A DNA stretch of 64,000 nucleotides from Amaranthus tricolor (Eukaryota > Streptophyta > Magnoliopsida > Caryophyllales > Amaranthaceae), in assembly GCF_026212465.1 (NCBI RefSeq), contig NC_080055.1, positions 19,848,160 to 19,912,159 of the forward strand, in the 5' to 3' direction. Both the position numbers and the translations under genes were made by a program. The notes beneath the pieces were generated by a model. It did no database searches. It was not told where the DNA came from and saw only the letters and a list, made by a program, of their open reading frames with translations. Shown here in pieces: positions 43,628 through 54,509 of the stretch. The number at the start of each line of letters is the position of its first letter. Within the stretch, counting starts at the first letter, position 1.

Positions 43628-45697
43628 GGAACATTAAGACAAGAAAATAGAACTGTGTCTGAGTATATCCAAGAATGGGAACGGTTATCTGTTGTTTGTG
43701 ACACTAATGAGACTGAGGAGATGAAGATTGGGAAGTTTATAGGTGGCTTAAGGGAAGACTTAAGGAGAAAGCTAGAGTTGACCCCAAACCTTACCTTCAG
43801 CCTAGCTTGTAGCAATGCCCTCACTTTAGAGAAATATTCTAAGAAGAAACCCAGCATAGACCACTCAAGAAGTGTTGCAGCACCAACACATAGAAGTGTT
43901 ACAGCACCAACACATATTGTCACTCCGACCACTGCACTAGATAAGATTCCACCCTTGATCAACACTACCAAAGATAGGGACCCTAGGGACTTGAAGGGGG
44001 TAGTTTGTTTCAAATGCCATGGACATGGTCACATAAAGAATCAGTGTCCCAATGCTAGAGCCTTCACTGTGCAGGAGTGGCCAGCAATTAGGGAAGTAGG
44101 CAAACCTAGGGCTATGTTAGTCAGCATGAATGGGGAGGAAGAGGTAGTTTGGCCTTCCACATCTAAGGAAGATCCTGATGGCTCATACGTTGTGAATGAT
44201 GAGGGAGTTTTAGAGACTTTTGGAGGAACTGAGAGCAGTAAGGAGGAAGAAAATAGAGAGAAAGTTTACCCTGAACTAGATATGAAAAATATGTTGATTA
44301 GAAGGAACTTTCATGCTACCCTAAGGATCAAACCCAATGATCAAAGAGAGAACATTTTCCAAACCAAATGTAAAATTAAGAACAAAGTTTGTGACTTAAT
44401 CATAGATGGGGGGAGTGTAACTAATTGTGTGAGCAAGGATTTAGTGCAGACCTTGGATTTAGAAACTAAGCCACACCCACACCCTTATAAGCTGAAATGG
44501 TTGGATAGCAAGGCCAGTGGGTTTGTGAAGAAGAGGTGCTTGATCCAGTTTGCTATAGGGTCATTCAAAGATAAAGTGCTTTGTGATGTGTTGGATATGA
44601 CTGCCTGTCATGTGCTCTTAGGTAGACCTTGGCAGCATGACAAAAGGACCTTACATAATGGCTACACTAATGTTTATACCTTGAGACATGAGGGGAAATT
44701 GAAAGCCCTTATGCCCCTGCCACCTCATAGAACTATGCCTCCACAGAAGACAGCAGGTAGTAAACCCACTTTGTTTTCACAAGAAGCAACAGATAGTATG
44801 TCTTTGTTCAGCAAGAAGGTCAGACAGAAGAATAATCACTTAGATGTTGGGAAGATTGAACAGTCTACTGACAATTCAGACCATGAATCCATTAGACATA
44901 CTTGGGAACAAAATAGACTTAATGCCAAACGTGCTAAGTGGCTTGAGTTCATGCAAATTTTTAATCTTGCTGCTAAGCATAAAAATGGTAAACCTAAAAT
45001 AGTGACAGACACATTAAGAAGGATAGCACACTTACTAGCTCTACCAAATGCTAAGGCTTTGGGGAACAAGATGATTGAGAGACAGTATCAAACTGACCTA
45101 GATTTCAGAACTGTATACACAAGGGTTGAAGGTGCATATGGAATAAATGCTATATTATTTTTATCACTAATTACTTTTTCTTTGCATTGCAGAACACATG
45201 GAGATGCTACACAACACGCTGAAAAACTGATGAACATCAACAAGCAAATGCAAAGGAACACTAAGAAGACTACCACTATATATCAACAAGAGGTCAACGA
45301 GCACCCTTCAGCTGCACCAGAGCTCCGGATTGGGGATAATACTTTCAAGACAAATTTTCTAGAGCAAAATGGAGTCCCTCCCAAATTCAACATAGGGGAT
45401 CTGCAACCATACTATGCAGATTCTGAATTGGGGACAATTCAAACTGAAGAAGGAGAGAATGGAACAAATATACCTTCTGCATATGATCAGCACACTGGGA
45501 ACAAAGAAGACTTAAGCATTGAGGAACAGCATACTGAATTTAGACCAGCTCAAGTTAAGGAAGCTGATGTACAAAGAGTTGAGGAACAGTTACTCAATAC
45601 TATGAACATACATGATCTAGCCTTGAGGAAAGTATACATAGTCCTGTATCAGAAGATAATGAACAGCTGGGTGTTCCCAAACGTTGACAGAAGATAA
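43628..45697 (+). CDS. Gypsy gag second part, zinc knuckle, protease, then fused RNase H and integrase scraps
   Basis: Long open frame in phase with the first gag part. Order: GTLRQENRTVSEYIQEWERL, CCHC knuckle CFKCHGHGHIKNQC, retropepsin-like region with LIIDGGSVTNCVSKDLV (DGG in place of the usual D-S/T-G) and CHVLLGRPWQHD. Then NRLNAKRAKWLEFMQIFNLAAKHKNG, a scrap of the RNase H/connection region, and an end region. The frame stays open through these deletions and runs 237 bp into the 3' LTR before stopping at 45695-45697. Maintenance of frame through the fusion suggests the deleted form may still be expressed. Confidence 0.7.
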   Translation, partial: GTLRQENRTVSEYIQEWERLSVVCDTNETEEMKIGKFIGGLREDLRRKLELTPNLTFSLACSNALTLEKYSKKKPSIDHSRSVAAPTHRSVTAPTHIVTPTTALDKIPPLINTTKDRDPRDLKGVVCFKCHGHGHIKNQCPNARAFTVQEWPAIREVGKPRAMLVSMNGEEEVVWPSTSKEDPDGSYVVNDEGVLETFGGTESSKEEENREKVYPELDMKNMLIRRNFHATLRIKPNDQRENIFQTKCKIKNKVCDLIIDGGSVTNCVSKDLVQTLDLETKPHPHPYKLKWLDSKASGFVKKRCLIQFAIGSFKDKVLCDVLDMTACHVLLGRPWQHDKRTLHNGYTNVYTLRHEGKLKALMPLPPHRTMPPQKTAGSKPTLFSQEATDSMSLFSKKVRQKNNHLDVGKIEQSTDNSDHESIRHTWEQNRLNAKRAKWLEFMQIFNLAAKHKNGKPKIVTDTLRRIAHLLALPNAKALGNKMIERQYQTDLDFRTVYTRVEGAYGINAILFLSLITFSLHCRTHGDATQHAEKLMNINKQMQRNTKKTTTIYQQEVNEHPSAAPELRIGDNTFKTNFLEQNGVPPKFNIGDLQPYYADSELGTIQTEEGENGTNIPSAYDQHTGNKEDLSIEEQHTEFRPAQVKEADVQRVEEQLLNTMNIHDLALRKVYIVLYQKIMNSWVFPNVDRR

Positions 45698-46207
45698 GGA
45701 ACAGCTAGGTGTTCCCAAATCCTGACAGTAGAATTATCACGCTCTTTTTAAGACGTCTAATATGACCGTTAGAAGTTAGGCGCCTTCTTCTTGAGTGTAA
45801 GCCGTCAGAGGATGAAAGCCAATTCTATAAATAAGGCTCTCCTCCACATTGTAAAAGTGACATATTATTCAGTTTTAATTCATCTAGGTTCTTAGTAATC
45901 ATTCAGATAACAAGGTGTTTGTCTCTGTTTTGCCATATTCTGATTGAGAGGATTGAGTATATCAAGCCTTCACAGATTCATACTTCTCCAAGATCACGTT
46001 GATCATTGAGAGAATTGTGAGTATGAAGGCCTTGCATTTCTTAGGGGAATCAGTGTCTTTTTCCAGGATAAGTAATCATTAAAGATTGCTTAGAATTCAT
46101 CTAAAATCGGTCAATTTGATCGAGAAAATCTTCGTTCTTGATTGTCTGGTTTTTTGAGCGAACGAACAAGTTAGTCATAATCAATCTTCCGCTGCAAACT
46201 TGTTCCA
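45460..46207 (+). repeat. 3' LTR of the compact Gypsy-type element
   Basis: 748 bp, about 97-98 percent identical by eye to 41791-42537. Overlaps the end of the coding frame. Confidence 0.9.
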
Positions 46208-46212
46208 TATAT

Positions 46213-46567
46213 ATACAATTTTCTGTTTACTCTTATTAATTTCATCTAATGGCCAAGTTAGTCCATAACAATTGGTATTAGAGACGTTCGATTCTTGGTG
46301 ATGGAGGACGCGTCGGAGATCAAGGACTTTGTGATCGAAATCCTGCAGGAACACAACAAGACCTCAAAACTGGCTTTAACAGAGTATTAATTCTGATGGA
46401 GGAGATAATCACTAAAATTGACAACAACATAGCACAACATGTTCTGCATAAGGAAGATATTTCCAGACAGTCCAAAGCAGATCTTGACCAGTTTAGAAAC
46501 AAGTATTTAGAGAACAAGAAAAAATCAGATGAGCGTTGGGAGGCTTTACTCAAAAAATTGTCTAAGA
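46213..46567 (+). pseudogene. Outer element: LTR end, primer-site-like sequence and start of a coding frame
   Basis: LTR remainder to 46270, then TTGGTATTAGAGACG, then a frame from ATG 46396 (MEEIITKIDNNIAQ, rich in Lys/Glu, helical) that is broken at 46567 by the Copia insertion and continues at 51582. It looks like an N-terminal gag helix region but no domain is certain. Confidence 0.4.
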
Positions 46568-46740
46568 TGAAACGGAATAATAAATCAAAGAATTAGGGTT
46601 TTGAATACTCTTTGTATTAATAATGAACAATGGTTTAAGCCAGAATATATACAGAAGCTAGGAGACTAAGAATGGTAACAAAATATATGACAAAATAAAT
46701 ACAGAATAAAAATATCTCTAAATATGTTAACTTTCCTACA
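46568..46740 (-). repeat. 3' LTR of the short-LTR Copia
   Basis: 173 bp, matching 51404-51576 except for about three substitutions. Confidence 0.9.
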
Positions 46741-46752
46741 CTCCCCCTCAAG

Positions 46753-48235
46753 TTAGGTCTTCGGGTCACCGATACCTAACTTGCATAGTGTTTGTTCGAA
46801 CACCTCAGAACTAACAGCCTTTGTAAGAATATCAGCAAGCTGGTCCTTTGATCTGACAAAAGGATGGCTGATAATGTTATTCTCCAATTTCTCCTTAATA
46901 AAATGTCTGTCAATCTCCACATGTTTGGTTCTATCATGCTGAACTGGATTCTCGGAGATGCTAATAGCCGCTTTGTTATCGCAAAAAAAGTCTGCAGGTT
47001 TGTCTTCTCGAAAAGTCTAACTCACTTAGGAGCTTCTTTAACCACATTACTTCAGTTATTCCCTTTGCAATGCCCCGGAATTCTGCTTATGCACTTGAAA
47101 GAGCAACTACTTTCTGTTTCTTACTTTTCCATGTAACTAGATTGCCTCCAATAAGAGTAAAGTATCCAGATGTAGACCTCCTATCATCTCTGTCTCCTGC
47201 CCAATCAGCATCTGTGTAGGCAATAAGATCTAAGTGCCCATTCTTCTTATAAAATATCCCTCTGCCACTAGTACCTTTAAGATACCTTAGAATCCTCATA
47301 ACAGCTGTCATATGGTGAGTTTGGGGTTGGTGCATAAATCTGCTTACAACACTAACTGCATATGCAATATCTGGTCTCGTGTGAGCAAGATAAACAAGTT
47401 TCTCGACCAACCTCTGGTATTGTCCCCTATCTGCAAGTTTCTCTCCTTCGATCATCTGTAACCCGTGATGAGTAACAATAGGAGTCTCTGTTGGTTTACA
47501 ATCAATCATACCAGTCTCTGTAAGCAAATCCAAAATATATTTCCGTTGGCTTATAAAGATACCCTTTTTTGACCTCAGAACCTCAATGCCAAGGAAATAT
47601 TTTAGCTGTCCCAAATCTTTCATTTCGAATTCTCTAAAAAGTTGCTTCTTCAAAGTATCAATCTCATGTTCGTCATTTCCAGTAATAATCATATCATCTA
47701 CATAAATGATTAGACATGTGATCTTTCCTTTTCGCCGTTTGAGAAACAAAGTGTGATCTGAGTTACTTTGTTTGTACCCAAACTTCCTCATGGCTGCTGT
47801 GAACCTTCCAAACCACGCCCTAGGAGACTGCTTCAACCCACAAAGAGCCTTTTTGAGCTTACACCCTTCTCCTGGCTTATAGTTATTTGAGAACCCTGGA
47901 GGAGCTTTCATGTATACTTCTTCCTCTATTTTCCCATGGAGAAATGCATTCTTCACATCGAATTGATGCAAGGGCCAATCCTTATTTGCAGCAACAGAAA
48001 AAAGGACACGGATAGTATTAAGTTTTGCAACCGGAGAGAAGGTTTCTGAGTAATCAAATCCATATGTTTGTGTGTACCCTTGAGCTACTAATCTGGCTTT
48101 AAACCTTTCAATCGTACCATCTGCTTGATACTTTATAGTGTACACCCATCTGCAACCTACCGTTCTCTTTCCTTCTGGTAGTTTACATTTTTCCCAAGTT
48201 TCATTCTTGTTCAGGGCAGAAATTTCTTCTTTCAT
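46753..48235 (-). pseudogene. Short-LTR Copia: reverse transcriptase and RNase H
   Basis: The open part 47087-48235 gives VGCRWVYTIKYQADGTIERF, FSPVAKLNTIRVLFSVAANK, FDVKNAFLHGKIEEEVYMK, GLKQSPRAWFGRF, catalytic IYVDDMIITG, HTRPDIAYAVSVVSRFMH, YTDADWAGDRDDRRSTSGY and ends at VALSSA. The rest of RNase H (EAE.. onward) is out of frame down to about 46753. Catalytic residues of RT are intact. Confidence 0.85.
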
Positions 48236-48939
48236 TGCTTTCTTCCATCTAGGATTCTGTAGGGCTTCTTCAATATTTCTTGGTATGTTATTGGAGTAAA
48301 GAGCAGCATTAAAGGCAATAGCTGAGAGAGAGAGAGATTGTCATTGTTTTCTTTAAGAGGATATTTTGATCTCTGTGCTTCGAACTCTGGATCATATCTC
48401 TTAGGTGGTATACCTCTCGTACTCCTAGGCGGCAAATCATACCTGTGTGGCAACTCCATATCTGCAATATTGTTATCATAAATGCTTTCAACAATTTCAG
48501 GGACATCAGAATTTACCTCCTGTAACTCCTCTGGATGCTCAGTGGGTTGGACAGAATCAATCTGAAGATCAGTCTGAAGAGGAGATACTATGTTTTCAGT
48601 GACAACATCAGTGGTTTCACCTACTTGTTCTTTTGGTTCCTGATCAATAGTAACTGGATATAATAACCAACTCAAGTCATCACTAGTGTTCTCCCCCTGA
48701 GGACGAGGCTGGGTATAATAATAAGATTGTTCAAAGAAATCACAGTCCATGGTAGTATACATCCGATTATGTACTGGGTCATAACACCTGTATCCCTTCT
48801 GATGTATTCCATATCCCACAAATACACACTTAAGAGCCCGGGGGTTCAAGTTTGGTTCGGGTGTGTGGAGGAAGATGAACATAAACCACACATCCAAAGG
48901 CACGAGGTTGAAGAGAATGAGAGGAAGGTATAGGAACAA
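48232..48939 (-). pseudogene. Short-LTR Copia: integrase tail and linker
   Basis: LKCVFVGYGIHQKGYRCYDP and TTMDCDFFEQSYYY are the standard integrase tail. An acidic linker and LPPRSTRGIPPKRYDPEFEA follow before RT. Frameshifts separate it from the integrase at about 48840 and from RT at about 48230. Confidence 0.7.
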
Positions 48940-49614
48940 AAGAGGCTAGGGTTGCAAGGGGGGTTTTATAATGGAGAGGTTTGGAGGGTAGACGGTTAGT
49001 AAGATAAGTGGCAGTGGCAACAGCTTCAGGCCAGAAAGAGGCAGGGGTATTAGACTCAAGGAGTATAGCCCGAGTAATATTGAGAAGAGTACGATTTTTA
49101 CGCTCGGCCACTCCATTTTGTTGAGGAGTATATGGGCAAGAGGTTTGATGTATCATGCCATGATCAGAAAAAAACGTTTCATAGAGGAGTTAACAAATTC
49201 TCCTCCATTATCAGAACGTATAATTTTCGGAGTGGCTTGAAATTGGGTATGAAGCATATTATATAAGGTAACAAACACAGAAAAAACTTCAGATTTGTGT
49301 TTAAGAAAATAAACCCAGCTCATACGAGTGCAATCATCAACAAACAGAACATAATAAGAATAAGTACTAGTAGCAAAAACAGGGGTTGGCCCCCAAACAT
49401 CCGAATGTATCAAAGAAAAAGGAGTACTAGTACGAGAAACACTCGGTAAGTAAGAATGTCTACGGCTCTTAGCCAAAACACAAGTTTCACAATCAAGAGT
49501 CAACATTTTATTCTTAACTGAAGGGAACAAAAAATTTAAATAAGCTAGGGAAGGATGACCGAGACGTCGATGCCATAACCAGAAGAGTTGATCAGATGAA
49601 CCACGAGCAAGCAA
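48830..49614 (-). pseudogene. Short-LTR Copia: pre-integrase and integrase
   Basis: 49153-49614 holds LFWLWHRRLGHPSLAYLNFL, CETCVLAKSRRHS, SLIHSDVWGPTPV, YYVLFVDDCTRMSWVYFLKH and IIRSDNGGEFVN; 48830-49156 continues with PYTPQQNGVAERKNRTLLN. The break lies in a run of 7 T (minus strand, about 49168), where one more T would restore the frame. Confidence 0.8.
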
Positions 49615-49623
49615 AGCTTGGCC

Positions 49624-51357
49624 TTATTGAGTCGTCTCATCAACATAGTATAATCCTCCTCGTTCAGTACCATGTCCAATGACGGTCCCGGTCTGAGCAT
49701 CCTGCACAACACAACCAGTGGAAGTCATAAGAATAGTACAATTAAGTTCTCGAGTAAGTTGACTAACAGAAAGTAATTTATGTGATAAACTCGGGACCAA
49801 TAAACAATTTTTTAAATGCATAGAGGGAGACACATGAACAGAACCGGCACTTTGAACTTGGACACACTCTCCATTAGCAGTTTTAATGTGAGATCGATGA
49901 ATAGGTTTATGATGGGTAAAATCTTGTGGGTCGAAGGTTATGGTGTCGGTGGCTCCACAATCAAAAATCCAAGGTGAATTATTAATTATGGAGTTATGTG
50001 GGTTTGGGAAGTGTATTTGGGCTTGTGGAGTGGGCCGATTTTTAAGGTTTAAAGAAGAAAAAATTTTGTTTTGATTTTTTTTATAAATGGGCCGTGGATT
50101 TGAGAAAGTGGGGTTAGGGTTTGTGTTTGTGTCACTATAAAAAGCCAAGTAAGGAAAGTTTTCACTCCCTCCCTCACTTATGGTCGGTTTTTCCTTTCTA
50201 TCTCTAAATTTTGGGTCTCTCTCTTCTTCCTCATTTCTGGTTCCTTTTTCATGAGCATCCTCCATTATTTCCTCCCTATACAAACCTCCATGGTTGTGAT
50301 CCTCTTCGCCGGTGATCTCTGCTGTACTGAGAAGGGCTTTGCCGCCGGCCCGGTGTACCGGTGCCTTGGTGGCAGCCTTTTTCTTTTGTAGATCTTCCCA
50401 CCAATCCGGATAGCCTACAAGCTTGAAACAAGTGTCCTTGGTGTGTCTCGAACCTCCACAGTAAGTACATTTTAAGTTTGTTCTATCCTCTCGCCGGAGT
50501 GACGATTTTTCCGACCGGTGATGTGCGATGAGGCCACAACCAATTTCTGAGGGGTTATGCCCAAATGATGATGTGTGGACCATGATCCCACGCCTTGAAA
50601 TCTCCCTTCGAACCGCCGCATAAGCCATGTCTAAAGTTGGAAGAGGCACTTGATTTATCAAATCTCGTCTCTTCTTATCAAGAGATTCATCTAGACCGGC
50701 CAAAAACTGGTACAGTCTCTGAGTTTGAATGAATTTGTTGAAAATGGTAATGTCCTCATCACTTTTCATAGGATTCGGCTGCCTCAGATCTATTTCTTTC
50801 CAAATAGTATTTAGTTTACTAAAGTAAATCTCAATAGTATCATTATTCTTTTTTATTGCACTTGCCCTTGTACTGAGATCAAAAATTTGGAGCTCGTCTC
50901 TTCCACTGCCAAGAAGAGTTTCAATACCCTTCCATAAATCCCATGCTGTATTGTAATCTAAAAATTGATTAACTAGATCAGAATCAATATTTGTGATAAT
51001 CCATGAAAGAACTATCGGATCTCTTTGTCTCCATTGTTTGTAATTTGGATCTGCAGGTGCAAGAGGGGCGACAATGATGTATTTGAGCCGTCCTCTGCTG
51101 TCTAAGGCTATGTGCATTAGCTTGCACCATTTTGTATAGTTGTGGTAGGTTAATTTTTCGGATACCTTTAGATCTGGTATAGAATGTTCAAGTTCTGGTT
51201 CTGGTTCAGGTTTGTGGGTTTTGCTCATCTGTTGAAATAAGCGAAGTACATGCTCCATTTGTGCCATGGTTAAAGTTTGGTTTTCTGGATTTTCAGAATC
51301 AGCCATAGGTAAGGTAAGATTTAGGTTTAGAATAACAAAGGTAAATGATGAAGCCAA
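49624..51357 (-). CDS. Short-LTR Copia: gag and protease
   Basis: 577 codons. Gag with LTYHNYTKWCKLMHIAL, FLDYNTAWDLWKGIETLLG, LQIFDLSTRASAIKKNNDTI, CCHC knuckle CTYCGGSRHTKDTCF at about residue 305, a basic/acidic linker, then the protease with WIFDCGATDTITFD (active-site Asp present, D-C-G in place of D-S-G). It ends at TAA 49624-49626, in frame with the integrase part. The start could also be the second Met at residue 18 (MADSENPENQ), which matches the start of the homologous gag at 30055. Confidence 0.82.
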   Translation of the reverse strand: MASSFTFVILNLNLTLPMADSENPENQTLTMAQMEHVLRLFQQMSKTHKPEPEPELEHSIPDLKVSEKLTYHNYTKWCKLMHIALDSRGRLKYIIVAPLAPADPNYKQWRQRDPIVLSWIITNIDSDLVNQFLDYNTAWDLWKGIETLLGSGRDELQIFDLSTRASAIKKNNDTIEIYFSKLNTIWKEIDLRQPNPMKSDEDITIFNKFIQTQRLYQFLAGLDESLDKKRRDLINQVPLPTLDMAYAAVRREISRRGIMVHTSSFGHNPSEIGCGLIAHHRSEKSSLRREDRTNLKCTYCGGSRHTKDTCFKLVGYPDWWEDLQKKKAATKAPVHRAGGKALLSTAEITGEEDHNHGGLYREEIMEDAHEKGTRNEEEERDPKFRDRKEKPTISEGGSENFPYLAFYSDTNTNPNPTFSNPRPIYKKNQNKIFSSLNLKNRPTPQAQIHFPNPHNSIINNSPWIFDCGATDTITFDPQDFTHHKPIHRSHIKTANGECVQVQSAGSVHVSPSMHLKNCLLVPSLSHKLLSVSQLTRELNCTILMTSTGCVVQDAQTGTVIGHGTERGGLYYVDETTQ

Positions 51358-51390
51358 AAAAGGTGTTCGACAGCCCTGGAATCACCTTTC

Positions 51391-51403
51391 GGCTCTGATA
51401 CCA
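51391..51403 (-). promoter_or_regulatory. Primer binding site of the short-LTR Copia
   Basis: TGGTATCAGAGCC on the minus strand, directly abutting the 5' LTR. Confidence 0.85.
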
Positions 51404-51576
51404 TGAAACGGAATAATAAATCAGAGAATTAGGGTTGTGAATACTCTTTGTATTAATAATGAACAATGGTTTAAGCCAAAATATATACAGAAGCTAGGAG
51501 ACTAAGAATGGTAACAAAATATATGACAAAATAAATACAGAATAAAAATATCTCTAAATATGTTAACTTTCCTACA
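51404..51576 (-). repeat. 5' LTR of the short-LTR Copia
   Basis: 173 bp; flanked on the right by TSD TAAGA. Confidence 0.9.
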
Positions 51577-51581
51577 TAAGA

Positions 51582-51910
51582 ATGATTTGAAGGCAGCTCA
51601 TAGTGTAAGGAAAGCTGTAGATCTAGAAATATGTGATGAGGCTGTTGCGAAGACAGACAAGCATGAGGATTCTACTGAAATTGAGGATGCAGATACAGTC
51701 GTCATTTTTGAAAATCTTGAGCGAAGAGAGCACAAATTTTCGGTCAGAAACTTTGACAGATATGACTTCAAGCATGGAGATTGTATGTCGGTCGGAAACT
51801 CCAAAGAAGAGGTATACAATAGTGCTCGAATGTTGGCCAGAAAATTTAGCTGGATTTATTGTGAACACCAACAAATAATCGGAAAAATCCAAGCTGCACA
51901 CACTCCATAG
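51582..51910 (+). pseudogene. Outer element: continuation of the coding frame after the Copia insertion
   Basis: Removing the Copia and one TAAGA copy gives an uninterrupted reading from 46396 to 51910, about 166 codons. The continuation reads NDLKAAHSVRKAVDLEI and then an acidic stretch. No known domain recognised. Confidence 0.4.
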
Positions 51911-52530
51911 CCAATGAGATACCATCTCAAAAGCATATGACAATGGTATGAAGGGCTTCAATGACTTATAAAGTGTGCACATCATCTTTAATTCATCAAT
52001 GTGGAAATGAGATAAACCATCTCAACACTCCCCTCACATGCAAATCCTCGTCAAGTTCACAAGTGGGAGTAATCAATTAAAGTAGGAACGCCATTCTTCA
52101 ACATTCTTCAACAGTGACTGTACGACAACTTAGCTTTGAATTTGTTTAAAGCAACATCCAAAAGCGAGTTATAGTTAACATCATATACATGAAAAATAAA
52201 TAAGCTGCTTGTTTTTGGCTGCTCCAAAGAACGACCTAAATGCTTGAATTGTCCGTCTTGTTATTTATTGGTCAAGGGAGGGTAACAATTAACATTACCC
52301 ATAAATTTGTGTGTGATTTTACTTGGTGTTTGATTGTGTTTAATCTTGTTGATCTAATTAATTGCTCCAAAAATTTTGTAACATAAACATGTGTATTTAT
52401 ACCCTATTAGATAGGCAAGTTGGTTATTTGGACTTCATTTGGATGTTGGAACAAAATATTTTTTGTTATTGAATATTAATTGTTTTCATTAGTTTCACTT
52501 TGCAATGCTGACAAATAAATGTATGTCCAG
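51911..52530. other. Intergenic, no gene recognised
   Basis: AT-rich. The sequence just before 52531 (TATGTCCAG) keeps a splice acceptor for the GT47 pseudogene exon. Earlier GT47 exons were not found here. Confidence 0.45.
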
Positions 52531-52823
52531 GCTTTACATGTAACGTTAAGGCGTATGAGCGGTTGCACTGGTGCTTTGTGCAGTGCCAGTGTTTCTAGAA
52601 AGATCGAGTATACGCAAGGATATTAGTGTTAACCAGTAACATTTTTTCACAAAGGATTTGACCCTTCAAGAGATAAATCAGCCGTTTTTTCCGGAAAAAT
52701 ACACAGTTGTATTAGAACGATATGTATTGGCAAAATACGATATCAGACATGAAAATCTTTGGTATTAAAAGTGAAGCAGCATACAAAGCGTTCATGAAGA
52801 GCAGCAAATATATTTGTCTCATG
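52531..52823 (+). pseudogene. GT47 exostosin pseudogene, last-exon relic
   Basis: Begins after a retained CAG acceptor. It aligns to the last exon of gene 1: LRRMSGCTGALCSASVS against the gene 1 block TRLYMSNCIRGLCNANVA, then PVTF..GFDPSRD against PVTYIRSGNDPTRD, then FSGKIHS, then (after a frameshift) YWQNTISDMKIFGI against YWENKVPDMKIFGP, and MKSSKYICLM against MKSSKYCICA. Two stops and several small deletions are present. It is closer to gene 1 than to gene 2 where they differ (SDMKIFG). Confidence 0.75.
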
Positions 52824-53512
52824 GTACGTTGAATAATCAAGAGCGAACCTAGGCAATGACTCATCGTTCACAACCAACGATTTGCAAATCATCTGGAAGC
52901 TTGCCATTTCTCAACCAATGGGTCTAACGACTTGTTGATAGAACCGATGAATTGTCGGCACAACTATCTCCCCCCCCCCCCCCTAACCTTTTTGTTCAAG
53001 AGTACTTGTGATCCTATATGGACAACAACGATCCATTAACACTCTTATTATTTTGTTTAAAACTTGAATTAGTCATTTGATTTCATGAAAATGTATTGAG
53101 AGTTTTATGGGCTTCAGGATCTAATAGTTGAGGTTTTGTAGGACATGTAGAACTATCCTTTTGATGTGCTCGACTTTTGATGCTTTTGAAGTGGAAAGGG
53201 ACTCCCAAATCCCAATCATGCCTTGAGAATATCTCAACATTTCTTGCCAATACGGGTACTTATAAAAACAGGTGGGATACATTAGGAAATTTGAAAAAAA
53301 TAAGACAAATAAACAACTTATTTCAAAATGTATGTCATGATCCTTGCGTCATTTACACTTAAACTCTACGAAAATGTCGAATGTAGTTGTTATTTACCTT
53401 GATCTTCATAATTAAAAGTTTGTTCGAGAATTTGTTGTTGAATTTAAAATGTATAGTGGTCATATATTTATGAACATGATGGTGATGTTGATTTTGTATG
53501 TGTTGTTGTAGA
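52824..53512. other. Intergenic between GT47 relic and MULE copy B
   Basis: No gene recognised. A run of 14 C occurs at about 52973-52986. Confidence 0.4.
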
Positions 53513-54310
53513 AATGGATTCATCTCCGGATACAGCTGGGGTTCGGCAGCCCTTGCGTATCTGTACAGGAGGCTTTATGAAGCTTCACGGAAGAACGTGA
53601 AGGAGATCGTTGGGCCCCTGATAATATTGCAGGTAATACTAAGTTTTCATGTTACCGTTTTGTTTCATTTATTACATATTTTTGTGTTTAATTTTTACTT
53701 ACTTATATTGGTAATTCATAGCTTTGGGCATGGGAGCATGTCCTCATTGGTCAACCGATGAGGAATGTGGGACGTGATGCATTTGCGCCACCACTACTTC
53801 CTCCTCCGCATGTGCCATATGGATCGCGTTGGTCCTGTGAAAGACGAACTAGGACTCACACTGAATTGGGTGTGGGGTTCTACCGCGATCAACTCGATCT
53901 ACTACGAGTTGACCAGGTTATATATATAGAACTTACACGTTATACATTTCATTAATAATTAAGTCTTACTGCAGGCACAGGGCATTGCATCAGTCATCAG
54001 CTCTTCCCAAGAGGAGCCCGTACGGGAGATTGCCCAAGGTATACTCCTAGGCACGCAGTTTCAACACTTCATTCCGGAAGTGACTGCGCCCCACATCACT
54101 ACGTACAAGTCATCTCCTCATGACCCCGACGTTCATCTTGAGGAGGTTGACTTAACGTGCCCGGACTACGGTGCCGGGTCCTCGTAGGGTGCCACATCAT
54201 CACATTATCAATCACCTCCCCTACCCGAACGTTATGCGACGACCTCTTACTATCGTAGGAGGCGTCGTAAACCGTCACAGTTAGACAGGGTACAGGAGGA
54301 GGATTAGCAT
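53513..54310 (+). pseudogene. PMD gene remnant, copy B
   Basis: Exons: 53513-53631 (GFISGYSWGSAALAYLYRRL, KEIVGPLIILQ, the PMD core), 53722-53915 (LWAWEHVLIGQPMRNVGRDA..VGFYRDQLDLLRVDQ) and from the AG at 53975 (AQGIASVISSSQEEPVREIA..YYRRRRRKPSQLDR). The exon with VPLICFDIVEVHLPERV found in copy A is absent. One TAG at about 54186. GT and AG splice signals are retained. Confidence 0.65.
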
Positions 54311-54509
54311 TTGAATACTGTTTGTAATTATTAAACATTTGTACATACTCAATATTTGTAACAGTTGGTCTTTTGTGTGTAAATTGTAACATATATGTAG
54401 ATGTATATATTTTAAAAGTAGTATCACACGTTTATTATGAATTTCAATCAAGTTCAACAAATCCATATCAAATTACATACTTCATTCGTTAAGTTAAACT
54501 ACCGTCGCT

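Larger units (their letters stand above)
41791..46207 (+). mobile_element. Compact Gypsy-type LTR element with gag-protease and deleted RT/integrase
   Basis: LTRs at 41791-42537 and 45460-46207 begin TGGAAC, end GTTCCA and are flanked by TATAT (41786-41790, 46208-46212). The primer site TGGTATCAGAGCCG starts four bases after the 5' LTR. The internal 2.9 kb codes gag, zinc knuckle and protease, followed by small pieces of RNase H and integrase ends. RT and the integrase core are absent, so it would need helper functions. By eye the LTRs differ at roughly 17 sites. Confidence 0.88.
46568..51576 (-). mobile_element. Short-LTR Ty1/copia element, 5.0 kb
   Basis: 173-bp LTRs at 46568-46740 and 51404-51576, minus sense TGTAGG to GTTTCA, flanked by TAAGA (46563-46567, 51577-51581). 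The primer site TGGTATCAGAGCC (51391-51403) abuts the 5' LTR, and a purine tract CTTGAGGGGGAG (46741-46752) the 3' LTR. All Copia domains are present but split by one stop and at least three frameshifts. The two LTRs differ at about three positions. Confidence 0.92.
41471..51910 (+). mobile_element. Outer, truncated Gypsy-type element broken by two later insertions
   Basis: An LTR starts TGTCATGAATGG at 41471, carries ATATAAATAGAGG as TATA, is interrupted at 41790 by the 41791-46207 element, resumes at 46213 and ends ..CCATAACA at 46270. A primer-site-like TTGGTATTAGAGACG follows. A frame at 46396-46567 joins 51582-51910 once the Copia at 46568-51576 is removed. No second LTR is visible, so it is a truncated copy. 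Confidence 0.5.
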
